This document shows positions 50,231 to 64,000 of a stretch of DNA of 64,000 bases, in pieces (position 1 is the first letter of the stretch; each line of letters starts with the position of its first letter). The notes beneath the pieces are model-generated. The model had not been told where the DNA came from and did not search any database. It saw only the letters and a list, made by a program, of their open reading frames with translations. Source of the DNA: Cymbidium sinense (lineage: Eukaryota > Streptophyta > Magnoliopsida > Asparagales > Orchidaceae); assembly GCA_021442155.1 (NCBI GenBank), contig CM038221.1:39627648-39691647 (forward strand). The letters are read 5' to 3'. A program made the position numbers and the translations under genes.

Positions 50231-53200
50231 ATAATTTTTCTATATTTATATATATCTAATATTTCAAATTTAATATTTATATTTTCAATATTATATATAT
50301 AATTATATTACTTTTTGTAAAATAATAATAATAACATTTTTATATAATATTAAATTTTAAATATTATGCATATAAATATAAATTTTAATATTAGATATAT
50401 AAAAATATATGAATTATATAACATGTATGTAAATATCTCAATAAAATAAATTATATAGATTCAGTAATGAAATCAAAATCAAAGATTAATAAACTTAATC
50501 TCCTAATATCATAAAAAAATTATTATTATAGCAATTTTGAAGTAATAATTTTATTGAACATTTATTTTTTACATGTTTTATTTGTCATTTAGTATTTATC
50601 CTTTAACTTATTAAAATAATATTATAAAAGTTTAACTTTTAAAAAAAAAAACTCAAACTCCATTCAAAAATTATAAATTTATAGTTTTAATAAAGCAATG
50701 AATCTATATTATATTTTTAAGGGATTTACATGCACAGTATTCAAATCATAGAAAATTACATCTCTCACACTTTAAAATTAATATTTATTAATATAGCATT
50801 CAAATTAATAATAAAATCTCAAAACTAGCACTCTTCGATTCACTCATATTGTATTAGTTTTAGTCTGACCACGAAGTCGATTCCCGATAGCCGAAAGATA
50901 GCAAGCTCGTGCGTCATCTTTGCAAACCCATCGTGTCCATTGTATTTTCTCTCTGATAAAGAAAACCTACTATATTGTTTCCCAGAGCAAAAAGAAAATG
51001 ATGAGAGTACGATTCAAAATCCTTAAGCAATATCAAAATAAAAAGATATCACCTAAAGGTGAGTATTATACTATTTGCAGAGCTCCATTATGGATGCATC
51101 CACTTAGCACGTCGTTGCGGCGAACGAGCTCAACTATGTTATTGCCTTTGTGACAATGATTGTAAAATTTTGTCTACAAACAAAGCAATGATTTGATACA
51201 TTAATGAAAGCATTAGTAGCAGAAGAGTTAGAAAGAGTGTTAGAACCTTAAGCAATGCAAAGAAGCCTTAAACAAAAAATTATTCTAAATGGCAATCAGC
51301 TATTTCCCTTAATACATAGGGAACAACATTTTGCTATCGTGGGCTTAACGAACCATCACCATTAAAAGCTCACCTAAACACCCTAATGGTGCAAATCAGT
51401 GCCACACTCATCATTCTCTATGACATTTTGGTTGATGACCACTAGTTAATGGAAACGTGATGGAGCTTCCTACATCGGTAAGCTCAATTGATTGGCAGCT
51501 TTTAAAGGCAACCTTCCTGACAGGCTAAGAATTATAGGGCAGTGAAGGCAATGGTTGGCGCCGCCCTAAAAAAAGGGAAGAGTTGCTTTGTAATTTATGT
51601 GTATAAGGGGACATACAAGGTAAATGTGATCGTAGGGAAGAAAAATAAGAATTTGATCATCATTAGAGAAGTCCAGGCCCGCTGGTCATGACAGTGATGG
51701 ATTCACTAAAGACGGTGTGCGATGTGTGAGCTCGCAGTTTTCTGGCGATCAAAGACAACTCTGTAGTTAAATGCAAATGAATGTGAATGGAGTGAATGGA
51801 GAGTACTAGTATTGGTATTTATTATTTATTTGGGTGTTACATAAATAAACATTAAATTTAGGATGTGAGATATACAAATACTTGTGTTTTGAGTGCTATA
51901 TATATAAATCTCCCTAAATTTTTATATTGAAATAAAAATATCTATAAAGAAATAAATAATTCTAAGAAATTAATTATGAAATCTATAGATTCAACGTAAC
52001 TTTTTTTAAAATTTGATTTTGAAAATTATTTTTTAGTCCCACACTTAAAGTAGCCGTCATTTTTAAAGGATTAATTAGTTATAACTAAGTTGAATAGCTT
52101 ATTTAGTTTAATATTGAGTTTAAACCAAACAGGCTGGATCACTTCAAAAGATTAGTTGTGTCTTATCGGACTATAATCAAGATTCATATGAGGTCAATGG
52201 ACTCTTATCAAGTCTAAGCCCTATATTTTCCAAAGCTCACCAAGAGCTTCGAGAGGTAAAGTATTATTATGGTTGACTTTAGCTGACAATTGTAGACTAT
52301 AGGATACTTAAAGTTTGTTTCAAATTAATTTAACATTATGTGAGTCCACAAAAGCTAGAAACACCATAATGTTGAGCTTAAGAATCTTGCCTCTCGCATT
52401 ACAATGCCTTATGTTTGATCGGAGATCATTTATAGACGTAAACACAATGGTTTTGGGTCACATAAAGTTTAACATAGTTGCAAGATCAAAACATGAGTTA
52501 GCCACAATGTGATAACTTAGATATGTCAATTTAAGTTTATTTCAAATTAAGGTAGGCTCACTGAATTATATAAGTAAGATGCTTGTGCTTATAAGTAATG
52601 AGCTTGGGAGGAGAAATCAATGCGTACGGTGTGAAACAACTTGGGTCTTTTGCGTAAATGGGTTTTGTGCAAGCTTTAGGCCATGAAAGTACTAATGTTA
52701 GTTTGACTTGCTAGGTACTTACACTAGTCACACTAGAAATAAGCAAAATACAAACACTAAATATATGAATCATATTAGTTTATGCTGAACCTATGAAGAG
52801 GGTGAAGCGCTCATATTAAATGTGAGATATATGTGTAGATCTTTATATTTTATATTGGACTATTTGAAAATGAAAGTAAGTATTTAAGGCTGGTTTAGAT
52901 TTATGGGATATTCAGACTTGTTTAGTGCTTGTTGGAGCCAACTATGATATAAGTAGACAAAAGAAGAAACCTACTAACATGAGAATATGTTAGGTTAAAC
53001 GTGATTGCATTCATTCAATTTGACAAACTTAAGCTTAGTTTTGAGTATAAGGTTCCTTGAACTTTTTAAATGTTATGAATCAGAGCATCCATGAGCTAAG
53101 TTAAATGGTTCAACTGAGAACCCTCGTCCCTCCATTCATAAAACAAATTATACTTAGACTGATGCACCTTGTCACTACGTTCTCCCCTTCTAATCACACA

Positions 53201-54144
53201 ATCCTTTCTGTGCTCATCAAAGTCTTGCCTCTTAATTTAAGTATAGCTAAACCTAGAGCATCACTTTCCTTGCCCTACCTATTCTTTACGGATGTCGAGT
53301 CTCCTTTGTTTCTTCCTCCTCATATTCTCCTTCCTTTACCTAAAGACTATTGAATGCCCCCCATCTTATTTTTATTGAGCACTCACACCTATCAACATTT
53401 TCCCTCTTTCAACCTGACACCAAAAGAGAATAGTCTCCACCTCATCTTCTTATTCTTATTATTATTCTTCCTTAACTAGGAGCCAACAAATTATAAGTCT
53501 TCTCTCTCTCTCTCTCTCTCTCTCTTTCCTCTTTATCCATCACCTCTTTTCTTTTTTTTTCATAATCTCTTAAAGATTTTATCATTGCATCTTATTTAAT
53601 ATTATTGATAATAATAATTTATCTTTTTTAAAATTCATAATTGATCAACTCATATTATTATTTATTTGTTATACTAAATTAAATCAATTTAAATTTTATT
53701 TAAATTAAGTTAGAGGAATTATGTTCTTAATTCACATGATAAAATTAGTTTTGCAATTTTAAGTTTTTTTTGAAGTTTGACAAATGACTTTTCATGTGTT
53801 TGGTTAGGGCTTACTATAATCAAGTTTGGGAAGATTAGACTTTATTACAATATCAATTTTATTGACTTGTTATAGTTTATATTTTAATTTTCAATCATCT
53901 TATGAAAAACTTCACATACTATAATTTATTTGAATCTCAACTAAATTGTAATTTCCTATCCTTTTTATTTTTAATAATTAACTATTATTTATTAGTAAAC
54001 AATTATTTTTTGATGTTAAGGATATTATTTTTATATTTTTTAAGTTCTTCAATATTTATAAGTTAATAGTTATGTCATTGATATTATATTACTAATTACA
54101 CAAATATCAATAGATCTCCTTTTATATTTATAATAAGATAATAA
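50231..54144. other. Intergenic DNA between the kinase and LOV genes
   Basis: No gene was recognised. A partial copy of the MITE-like family seen at 6.2 and 7.1 kb ends at about 51,917 (TTGTGTTTTGAGTGCTATAT then ATAAATCTCCC). A (TC)n microsatellite occupies 53,499-53,525. The 50,900-51,760 part is less AT-rich and has short frames with no recognisable product. Confidence 0.5.
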
Positions 54145-54592
54145 TAGGGGTGTCAATTTAGGTTCATAGGTCAGATTCAGATCAAATTGAATTGACCCGA
54201 CCCAAAACTACTTGCTTGGTTCCCGACCTGAATATTATAGGGTTGAAAACCTTGATCCAAATTCAACTTGACACAAACTCGATTAACTCGACCTCAACTT
54301 GATTTATTTGATTAGACATGTATTTGGGTCAAATTATATTAAAATCGAGTTAAATTAGAGTACAGGTCAAACTCGGATCAATCTTCGGTTGGCATATTAA
54401 ACTTGTGTCTAATTCAATTTAGCGGGTCAAATTTGGGTCAATTTCACCTTGGTTGACCCATCCCAACAAATTAAAATGGGTCGGATACTTGACCCAAACC
54501 CAAACTTGAATATTATTTGAGTCAACCTAAACTATTTTTTTTTGTAAAATTTGTGTTAGGTTGTCAGGTCAAATCAATTATCAACACCCCTA
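54145..54592. mobile_element. hAT-type MITE
   Basis: The ends are TAGGGGTGTCAATT on the left and, on the other strand, TAGGGGTGTTGATAATTG. Flanking 8-mers GATAATAA and TGTAATAA agree at 6 of 8. The 448-bp body has no coding capacity and is full of GACCC/GGGTC words (GACCCGACCC, GGGTCAA). A related sequence begins at about 63,735 in the opposite orientation and runs off the window. Confidence 0.7.
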
Positions 54593-55408
54593 TGTAATAA
54601 CTAGCATAAATAAATTTATTTTGACTTATTACAACAAAAAAACCAATAAATTGAATTAATTCTTATGATTGTAATGTTTACTTTCATGTATGTTATATTT
54701 GTTAAATGCTATTAATTTCAATCATGTAACTTATATTTTGATACATAAATAGCATTGGTAATATTAGTATAAAATCATACTAAAAATTTACCTGTGAAAT
54801 ACATAAGTATGCAAGTTAGTAGAACCCATTTGGATGTTGGTTAATTGGATTGATGGGCTTATTAAAATGATTAACTCTAAAAGAAATCATTAAAATATTC
54901 TCGATTTAATATTCACCTTCTTAGTAAAAGGAGTCTAGATAAAACCAACTAAGTATAAAAAATAAATATATAATCAAATGATGAAGGGTTGATGAATCGT
55001 ATTTAAAAATGTATGATTATCTTTGAAATGATTATATGTGAATATGTTAAAAGGAATTGCATTGTATCATCTCAACTTAATAAAATTTCAAGGCTATAAT
55101 TGACAACTTTTATTTGGCTATCAATCTAAGGATGAAATAAATAAGCCATCATGAGTTTTATGTCATGAAATAAAATAAGCCACTTAAAAAATTGATTAAT
55201 GAAAAACATATAAATTTAGTAAATTTTATGTGTTTTAAATGGGTTGCATGTGCTCAATTAATGTTAATATGTTATTTTTAGTAATTCTTTTGTGTTTTTA
55301 ACAATACATTTTCATTTGAAGTGGAAAGAAATAAAAATTCAAGTTTTGAAGGCATTAGGCGTTATACAAGATAGTGTCGAAACTAAAGTGAGATAGAATA
55401 CATCATCT

Positions 55409-55570
55409 TACCCACCTAGCTCGGTTGGTAAGGAACCTCCATCGAGTTGATTCTTCTCCAGTTAGAACATCGAGGACCCATTACGCGTGGGATGATGTGA
55501 CGCTTTAGTAATTAGTCGATATCCCCACCCAAAAGGTGGGTGTTGGGTGGATACCCTTCCAAAAAAAATT
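55409..55570 (+). mobile_element. tRNA-derived SINE, second family member
   Basis: The A-box-like CTAGCTCGGTTGGTAAGGA (55,416) and B-box-like GAGTTGATTC (55,444) are followed by GATGATGTGACGC, GGTGGGTGTTGGGTGGATA and a short A tail near 55,560. The middle and 3' part resemble the SINE at 5,708-5,938. Confidence 0.6.
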
Positions 55571-56910
<1,340 letters not shown>

Positions 56911-57282
56911 TGAGTTTTTTTTTTTATTCTTTCATAAGAACGGGAGAAGGGGTATAACCACTGCGTCGTCCATCACATCGAGTGTTGCTTTTACTACTTT
57001 ACTAGGATTCAATTTCTTAATTTCTCCAAACATGTAAAGTTTTAATTGTTCTTCTTTTGTTTTCTGAAATGTTTGATGGGATACTTTGATCCTCAAAATC
57101 TTGGAGATACGTTGCTTTTATTATATTTAGAGGTTCTAGTAATCTCCAACTTAAGAAGTCATTTTCTATGCATGTAGTATATGTTGGTGGTTTGTTTCAA
57201 TGGTTGATGGGTAGATAAAAGAGATGTAGAGTAGTAAAAGCAACACTCAATTAGAGCAACATATGAAAAATGAAGAAATCTT

Positions 57283-58930
57283 CAACAACAACAACAACAA
57301 CAACAACAATAACAAGCCTTTATCCCACTAAGTGGGGTTGGCTACACGAATCCTTTGTCTCCATTATGTCTTATTATGTATCAAATTCTCATTTAATTCG
57401 AGTATATTAAGATCATTTTTTATACATCTTTAACCATGTCTTTTTAGGTCAACCTCTACATTTCTTAACATGAGGCAAATCTAATGCATCTACTCTCCTA
57501 ACTTGGCCATTGGACGGCCGACGCTTTATGTGGTCAAACCATCTAAGTCGACTCTCTCTAATCTTATCAGTCACTGGAGCTACTCCAAATTTTTTCCGAA
57601 CATACTCATGTCGCATTTCATCTCTTATAGTAAAGCCACACATCCACCCGAGCATCTTGCTTCTCTTTTATTAGCCAACATTATGCACCATAAATCATTA
57701 CAGGTCTTACCACCATCTTATAAAATTTTCTCTTAAGTTTAAGTGTTACTTTTTTATCACACAACAGGCCAGATGCATTCCTCCACTTCAACCATCCAAC
57801 TTAAATTCCACTAATAACATATCCATCTATTTCACCATCATTTTGAATAGTAGAGCCTAAATATTTGAATTGCTCACTCTTTTTAATGACTTGTTCATAA
57901 TGTCACAACACTAGCACTATAACTTCTACAACTAAAATTAAACTCCATATATTCAATTTTAGATCTACTTAAACGAAAACCTTTAGACTCTAAGGTTGAC
58001 CTCCATAATTCAAGTTTCTCTTGGATTCCCTCTTTAGTCTTATCAACAAGAAGAATGTCATCAGCAAAAAACATACACTAAGGTACATCTTCCTATAAAT
58101 GCCTAGTAAGAACATCCATATAAAGCAAAAAAAGATAAGGGCTTAAAGTTGATCCTTGATGTAATTCAACCAAATAGGAAAATATTTTGTCAATCCTCCT
58201 TGTGTTTGGACACGTAATAACATACATATCCTTAATGACTTAAATATAACCAATATTAACTCTTTTCTTTCTAGAACTCTCCAAAGAACATCTCTTGAAA
58301 CTTTATCATAAGCTTTCTCTAAATCAATAAATATCATATGTAGATCCTCCTTGCTTTCTCTATACTTCTCCATCAAACCTCTTAACAAATGTATAGCATC
58401 CATAGTAGATCTACCTTGCATGAAACTAAATTGATTGTGTGAAACTTTTGTATCACATCGTAACCTATGCTCAATTACTCTCTCCATAATTTTAATGTAT
58501 GACACATTAACTTAATTCCTCTATAATTTACACACTCTTGTGCATCACATTTATTCTTAAATATAGGAACCAACAAACTCTTTCTCCACTCATCTGACAT
58601 CTTTTTAGTCTTTAAAATAACATTAAAAAGATTTGTAAGCCAAGAAATTCCTTGATCTCCTAAACATTTTCACACTTATATTGGAATATCATCAGGCCCT
58701 ACTGTTTTTTTACATTTCATTTTCTTTAAAGCTTCTCTAACTTCAGATTTACTAATACGACGATAAAAACAAAATTTTTTATTTTGTTTAGGGTTTTAAG
58801 GTTGCTAAAATCAATCGTATTTTTAGATCATTTATTGAAAAGTTTATCAAAATACCTCATCTACCTATTTTCAATATTCTTTTCTAAGAAAAATACTTTA
58901 TGATTTTCATCTTTAAAAGTAGAACAAAAT
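57283..58930 (-). mobile_element. RTE-type LINE, 5'-truncated, with (TTG)n tail
   Basis: On the minus strand the order is: KDENHKVFFLEKNIENR-type segment with YFDKLFN (near 58,900-58,840); SKSEVREALKKMKCKKTVGP and DDIPI; GISWLTNLFNVILKTKKMSD and EWRKSLLVPIFKNK (58,680-58,540); the RT core ERVIEHRLR, NQFSFMQGRSTMDAIHLLRG and MIFIDLEKAYDKVSRDVLW (58,500-58,250); and the C-terminal KIRESRLRWFDHIKRRPSNG (57,570-57,510). The element ends CCCCACTTAGTGGGATAAAG followed by CTTG and (TTG)n at 57,309-57,283. Many stops and shifts make it dead. Confidence 0.88.
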
Positions 58931-60200
58931 TGAAAACATATCAACTAAGCTAATTTATGAAAAATGAATAAACTTAACAACATTTTATCTACCAAAATTT
59001 TGATGATTGTAGAAGAAATTATCAATGAGAGCAAAATTATGAGAACATATTTTAAAAGCTTCCTCTATTTAGCTATTCTTCTTTTCTTCCTTTTTTCTCG
59101 TATCATGACTGATTTGTGAGAGCTCTCACTTGTAACTTTATATTTGGTGGAAGAAAATATCTCAAGATGGATTTGTACCAATACATAATCAACTATCTCA
59201 TACATCTAAAAATTTTATTTTTGTTCTCTGTTCAGCATACTTAATATTTTGTATTTCCAATTGCTTCTTTATGTCATCATGAAAATTGTGAAAATCACAT
59301 ATAAATGTATATGCCAAATAAAAAAAATGCATGAGTAAATATGCCAATTAGGTCAATAGGCATCTTAGGATTATATCCATAAATTATTTCAAAAGGTGTT
59401 TTGTGGATTGACCTGGAAATGGTACTATTGTAGGCAAATTCAGATGTAGGTAAAGTTAAATTTCAGTTTCCTATGTTCTTCCCAACTAAATATCTCAATT
59501 AGTTTTTTAAGGTCCTATTGATGACTTCTATTTACCCATAAGTCCAGGATGAAATGCAGAGGAGAACTTCAATCATGTCTCATTAATTTTCATAGAGTTT
59601 TTCAAAGATAAGATACACATTTAACATCTTTATCGGAACTTATAGTGGATGGTACCTCATATAGTTTTACAATTTCTTTAAAAATAGTCTTGTTATATAA
59701 GATGCATTATTTGATTTTGAAGAAGATAAGAAATATATCATTTTAGAAAATCTATCACAACTACAAAAATATTGTCACGTCCACGAAGTGTTCTAGGTAA
59801 ACCTAACATGAAGTCTTTTGATAGTTCTTCTCATGGTCAAGAAGGAATAGGTAACAATGTGTAATGATCTACCTTCTACTTAGTTGTTTTAGCTTGGCGA
59901 CAAGTGTAATACTTGACCATGACACGTTCAACATTTCTTCGTAGAGACGGCTAGTAAAATCTATTTTCAATGAGTTCTTGCATTTTTGATTTACCAAAAT
60001 ATCCAGCTCTTCCATTTGAATGAAGCTCAGAGATAAGGAAGTGCATAAAATTTGAAAAATTGTATGGTAATTTGAGTTCAAAATTATAAAATTTGGTAAT
60101 CTAGGAGTGAACTAGATTTTAAATGAACTATTTTATAGCTTTAAGTCAAGTCTTTTATGCCCTAAAATTTGTCAAAATCATTGGTAAGATCATCTAGAAT
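58931..60200 (-). mobile_element. Ty3/gypsy remnant: integrase plus LTR fragment
   Basis: On the minus strand, from 60,000 downwards: CRQAKTT (zinc-finger/core border), LLPIPS, DFMLGLPRTLRGRDNIFVVV, DRFSKMIYFL, EIVKLYEVPSTISSDKDVKC and, near 59,400, NPQNTF...GYNPKMPIDLIG-like sequence. This is the gypsy integrase core with stops and shifts. Downstream on that strand, 59,098-58,931 matches the LTR-like sequence at 41,553-41,725. The RTE LINE lies immediately beyond. Confidence 0.8.
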
Positions 60201-60559
60201 CATTATGATATCTAATAGCTCTGTTGTCATTTCCATCACTCTCATGTAAGTCATCCCATTCTTCTTCTTTCTCAGCTATAACGTTTACTTTTTCCTCATA
60301 TCATGATTATTAAAATCAGTACACTAATAATAAGGAAACATCAAATAATAATTTATGATATACAAGATGAATATACTTTATCGATCTTTCAAGGTATTTG
60401 ATGTTTGATCTCATTTCCGTTTAGTTAATTTTTATAAACTTTCACAAACTTCTATTGCATTAATATCATAAATATCAATATCTTCATTATCATTTGATCT
60501 AGTAACATTCCATTTCCTTCCACATTTTGGTTAACCATCCATTCATTGTTTGATGTTAA

Positions 60560-61790
60560 ATCATCAAGAATTAAAAATCTTAATCATATTTATGTGGTGT
60601 TGATTTGAGATGCCTATATTTAAAATTCTTATTGTACATGCCAAAAATCAATTTGTTCATCCTAGTCACTTCCAAGTGAATTCTTCTCTTGCATGCACTT
60701 GATTGAATGTGCTCCAATTTTATTCATATGTAGAAGTTGAACATGTAGACTTAGGTCTATGACTGCAAATGCTTTTTAATTTGGGTATTTCATCTCTAAA
60801 ATCAATTCATTAATGCTATAAATCATGAATTATAATAATAAAATTAGAATGATATTAAGTATCCATTTTATGAACTTAATTATAAGTTTAATAATATAAA
60901 CTTCTTATCAGGTGTATGTGTTTTGCATGATAATTGGATAGCTCTCATTTAACATATTCTCATTTTGTGGTGAATTTTTCAAGTCGTCTATCAATCTTCT
61001 CAGAACATTCTGATGAGCTTAACATTCCATCCATACATCCATACAAAATCAATTTTAATTTTTGTACATTTAAATAAGCCACTGTCAAAATGAAATAGAG
61101 GATTCGGAAAAATTCTAGCAGAATGCAAATCACATTCTCATTGGTTATCCTATTTTTTATCAGTAATTTCCCAAATCTCTTTATAAGTTGAATTCTTTTT
61201 CACCTAATTTTTTAGCCTTGTTTATATCACATAGATAAAGCTTATTGCAAGGTACTTTTCACTGTCAAAGATTTGCAATACTTTAATTAAGAGCTTTGTG
61301 GATTTAAGATTGTATGCAAGACATTGCTAAAAGCTATTCTCTCAAGATAATTTTTTGAACTTATTTTCTTTCAATTTTTTGGCCTATACACTATTATTTA
61401 GGAAGAAGACATTATCTTTACTTGGCTCATCACTCCATGAATGTGCCATAAAGTCAAATAAACATTAAGCAGTAGTGAATCTTGTGATGGTTTGTCTAAC
61501 GATAGTTTTATTAGTAAATTATATCATTAAACTTCTCAATTATACTTGTAAGATGAAATTACTAACTCTTTTTTGCTTTAATCAAAACATTTTTATGTTG
61601 TGGCAAGTTTCTAGGTTTTTCTAGCATCAACTCGAGACAATGAGTTGCACATGAAGTCCAATATATATGTTTTTTTCTCCATTAATATTTTATTCATTGC
61701 TTGATATGCATTTGCATTATATGTTAGCACTTCAACTGCATGATGTTTTTCAACTTCCTTATGAATAATAATGATGTTTCTTTAATAAAT
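60560..61790 (-). pseudogene. hAT transposase remnant, second copy
   Basis: On the minus strand: NANAYQAMNKILMEKKTYI (DUF659-type, 61,735-61,680); KNVLIKAKKS (about 61,580); AFSNVLHTILNPQS and YLCDINKAKKLGEKEF (61,340-61,200); and the C-terminal dimerisation-type motif CSTSTYE.NWSTFNQVHARE (about 60,750-60,680). Order and spacing match the hAT transposase at 26.7-29.2 kb, but the frame is broken many times. Confidence 0.65.
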
Positions 61791-61906
61791 TTAAATGCAT
61801 TATTGTTTTATTAGGAGTGGTAACAAAGAAGTTGATCAAGTTGTCACCTCTTAGGTCTTGCTAATCTTCTAGTAGTATAGAAATGTGCTTATATATTTTT
61901 AATTTT

Positions 61907-61984
61907 TTGAATTATTTTGTCAATGCCCCCACTTAGTAGGATAAAAGCTTGTCGTCGTTGTTGTTGTTGAATTATTTTGTCAAT
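61907..61984 (+). mobile_element. Micro-truncated RTE LINE insertion (42 bp) with a perfect target-site duplication
   Basis: The insert at 61,925-61,966 is CCCCACTTAGTAGGATAAAA-type RTE 3' end followed by GCTTGTCGTCG and (TTG)n. It is flanked on both sides by GAATTATTTTGTCAAT (61,909-61,924 and 61,969-61,984). The identical flanks and the LINE-type tail identify a target-primed reverse transcription event that copied only about 42 bases. Confidence 0.85.
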
Positions 61985-63734
61985 AATATTCATGTCTTTC
62001 TTTAATATCCATGTTTGAAGCTCATACATTTTTGGCGGTTTCAATCCTTGCTTACAAATTCTGATGCATCATGTCATACTGAGAAAGGATGGACTACTCG
62101 CCACATTAAAAGTAATCTCATTTTCATGAAAAATGTTCTATATCGATACAAAGTTGATGCAGATGTTCTTTAGAGGATACTTTGACTTTGATATTTAACA
62201 TTTGGATCCAAATCTCAAATAAATCAGTGGTCTTGAATACTTATAATAACAATAGACGTACTATCATTATCATTAGTAGGACTATCAATAGGACCATTGC
62301 TGGAAGAATCAAAATATGATCCATGCTAAATTATTTCATACATATTTTGTAGGAGGACAATCACCAGAAGAATCAAATTATGATCCATTCTAGATTTTTT
62401 TCATACATATTTTGTTGGTGCTAATGCTTTGCTATTGTAAATGCATTCATATAGTTTGATATCTTTCATTTAATTTCATCTAAATTTTTTTCACATCGTC
62501 CCACAATATTATGAGTTTGAGCAAGATGATCCCTTAGTCTTTTTAGTACCTCTTGTCATAAATTTGCTGCAAAAAGTAGTATTTCTTTACCTTCTCAATG
62601 TCTAACTCCCGTACCTCTAAGCAATATTTTTTTCTTTTAACACTAACTTCCACCATTGTAATAGCGGTTTTACAACTATGGTGAAGCATTAAAAAAGTAA
62701 TCTTGCTCTTGTCATCCATATAATCTATAACATGATAAGATTAATAAAATAGAGTTGCCTAAAGTATGAAAATTGAATTAATTCTATGAACCACGAAGAT
62801 GAATGCAACCTAAAAAGAAAGAATAAAAATGAAAAAAAAAAGTAGCTGAAGCCAAAAACTGAAAATAAAATTAATTCTTTTTGTGAAGAAAGAAAACTGA
62901 AAAGAAAGCAAAGGAAAAAAAAAAGAAGAATTGGCGCAGCCTGGAAATAAAACTAACTCTAAGAAGATGAAAGGAAATGGAAAAGAAAGAAAGGGAAAAA
63001 TTGGAAAAACTAAAGAAGGATTGACCTCGATGAAGTTTGAACTTGTGGCTGGCTGTAGAAGCTTAAACTTGCCGGTATGGCTGACGGCTGAAGTTCTCCT
63101 GAAGAAGAAAAATAGGTTCTTTTAGGTTTTAATTTGATTTCTTTTATTTTTTGGCTTAAACTTTCATTATTTAAAATCACAAATGTGTAGACTCTAAAAA
63201 TTTTTTATTAATGGTTTTATTAAAATATTTTAAAAGCCTATAGAAAAATCAATATACTCTATAAATAGTCAATTTGAAATGCCCCCTTCGTAGGTTTTGA
63301 AATGCTAAGATTCAAAATCCCCACCTCGATCAATTTAGGCCTTGGTCTTAAAAGATCAACGAAAAACGTAAGTTCTGAATTTTTCTTATCACCTTAGAAT
63401 GCAGTGAGTTCCAAGTCATAGGTTTTAAAAGTTATTTTAAAACCTGTTCACCATTGCTATATTCTTTAGAGCTAATCTAGCTTCACTTTTTTGGATTAAT
63501 TTATATTACATCATGATTTTCTTTATTTATTGTTTATTAGAATCTAATGTAATAATATCTCATAATGATATTTTCTTTTTTTCTTGATTTTTTTTTTCAA
63601 AATTTTATTGTATATTTGATTGAAATTTCTTTAAGTGATTACTAATGTTAATGCAAATGGATTCCAACATTAGAATCATTCATGAAATGAAGGATTTTTG
63701 TTCAATATAACTTATTATAATTAGTGGTTTTAAT

Positions 63735-64000
63735 AATTGGCCTAACCTGACAACCCGACATGAACTTGAATTGGTTCGGGTTGATCCGGTAATTTGAGTC
63801 GGGTTTGGGTCAAAATATCTGACCCATTTAATTTTTATGGTCGGGTTTGTGTTGACCTGCCAACCTAAAGTTAACCCAATTTTGACCCATTAATTTGAAT
63901 TTAACCCACTAATTCGAGATTGACCAAAAAATGACCTGATTTGAACTACAAACTCAAAATTGCCTCAATTTTAATTTGAATTTGATCCGAATACATGTCT
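63735..64000. mobile_element. Partial hAT-MITE-like copy at the window end
   Basis: AATTGGCCTAACCTGACAAC and following GGGTTTGGGTCAAAATATCT, GACCCATT and TTAACCCACT words correspond to the reverse complement of the MITE at 54,145-54,592. The end is cut off by the window. Confidence 0.55.

Noticed and set aside
55409..55440. A possible tRNA gene (AGCTCGGTTGGTAAGGA)
   Set aside because: No acceptor stem, anticodon arm or CCA-side pairing; the 3' end and A tail fit a SINE.

Overview
This is a stretch of a large, AT-rich flowering-plant nuclear genome. The genes have many introns with GT/AG boundaries. The space between and inside them is filled with decayed retrotransposons (Ty3/gypsy, Ty1/copia), RTE-type LINEs, tRNA-derived SINEs, hAT elements and MITE-like repeats. 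The GC-rich exons beside very AT-rich introns would suit a monocot, but that is inference. No bacterial, organellar, CRISPR, rRNA or tRNA gene was seen.

Layout. (1) 1-3.14 kb is AT-rich intergenic DNA. (2) 3,388-5,400 (+) is a four-exon HOTHEAD-like GMC oxidoreductase, secreted, with a 2-base surplus in exon 3. (3) 5.5-6.9 kb is the convergent gap, with a SINE and a MITE-like repeat. (4) 6,923-49,963 (-) is one gene, a plant FGGY carbohydrate kinase (D-ribulokinase-like). Its 15 exons spread over 43 kb, and all splice phases fit except for one surplus base in exon 9. Introns 1 (5.7 kb), 4 (11.8 kb) and 6 (19.9 kb) account for most of the length and are packed with dead mobile elements. (5) 50-56.6 kb is intergenic, with microsatellite, hAT-MITE and SINE copies. 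(6) 56,620-56,876 (+) is the first coding exon of an Adagio (ZTL/FKF1-type) LOV blue-light receptor. Its next exon lies beyond the window, after an intron of more than 7.1 kb that holds RTE, gypsy and hAT remnants.

The three genes do not form a pathway: one is a cuticle/extracellular oxidoreductase, one a sugar kinase and one a clock/photoperiod photoreceptor. What unites the window is transposon-driven gene expansion. The two small frameshifts in otherwise well-conserved genes are either early pseudogenisation or assembly indels; the sequence alone cannot decide.

I did not find a convincing new biological system. The most unusual items are the 43-kb kinase gene, a pair of ~480-bp inverted arms 7.7 kb apart, a ~60-bp degenerate tandem array, a repeat family studded with small palindromes, a 42-bp LINE micro-insertion with a perfect target duplication, and an unrecognised gene-like fragment near 20.2-20.5 kb.
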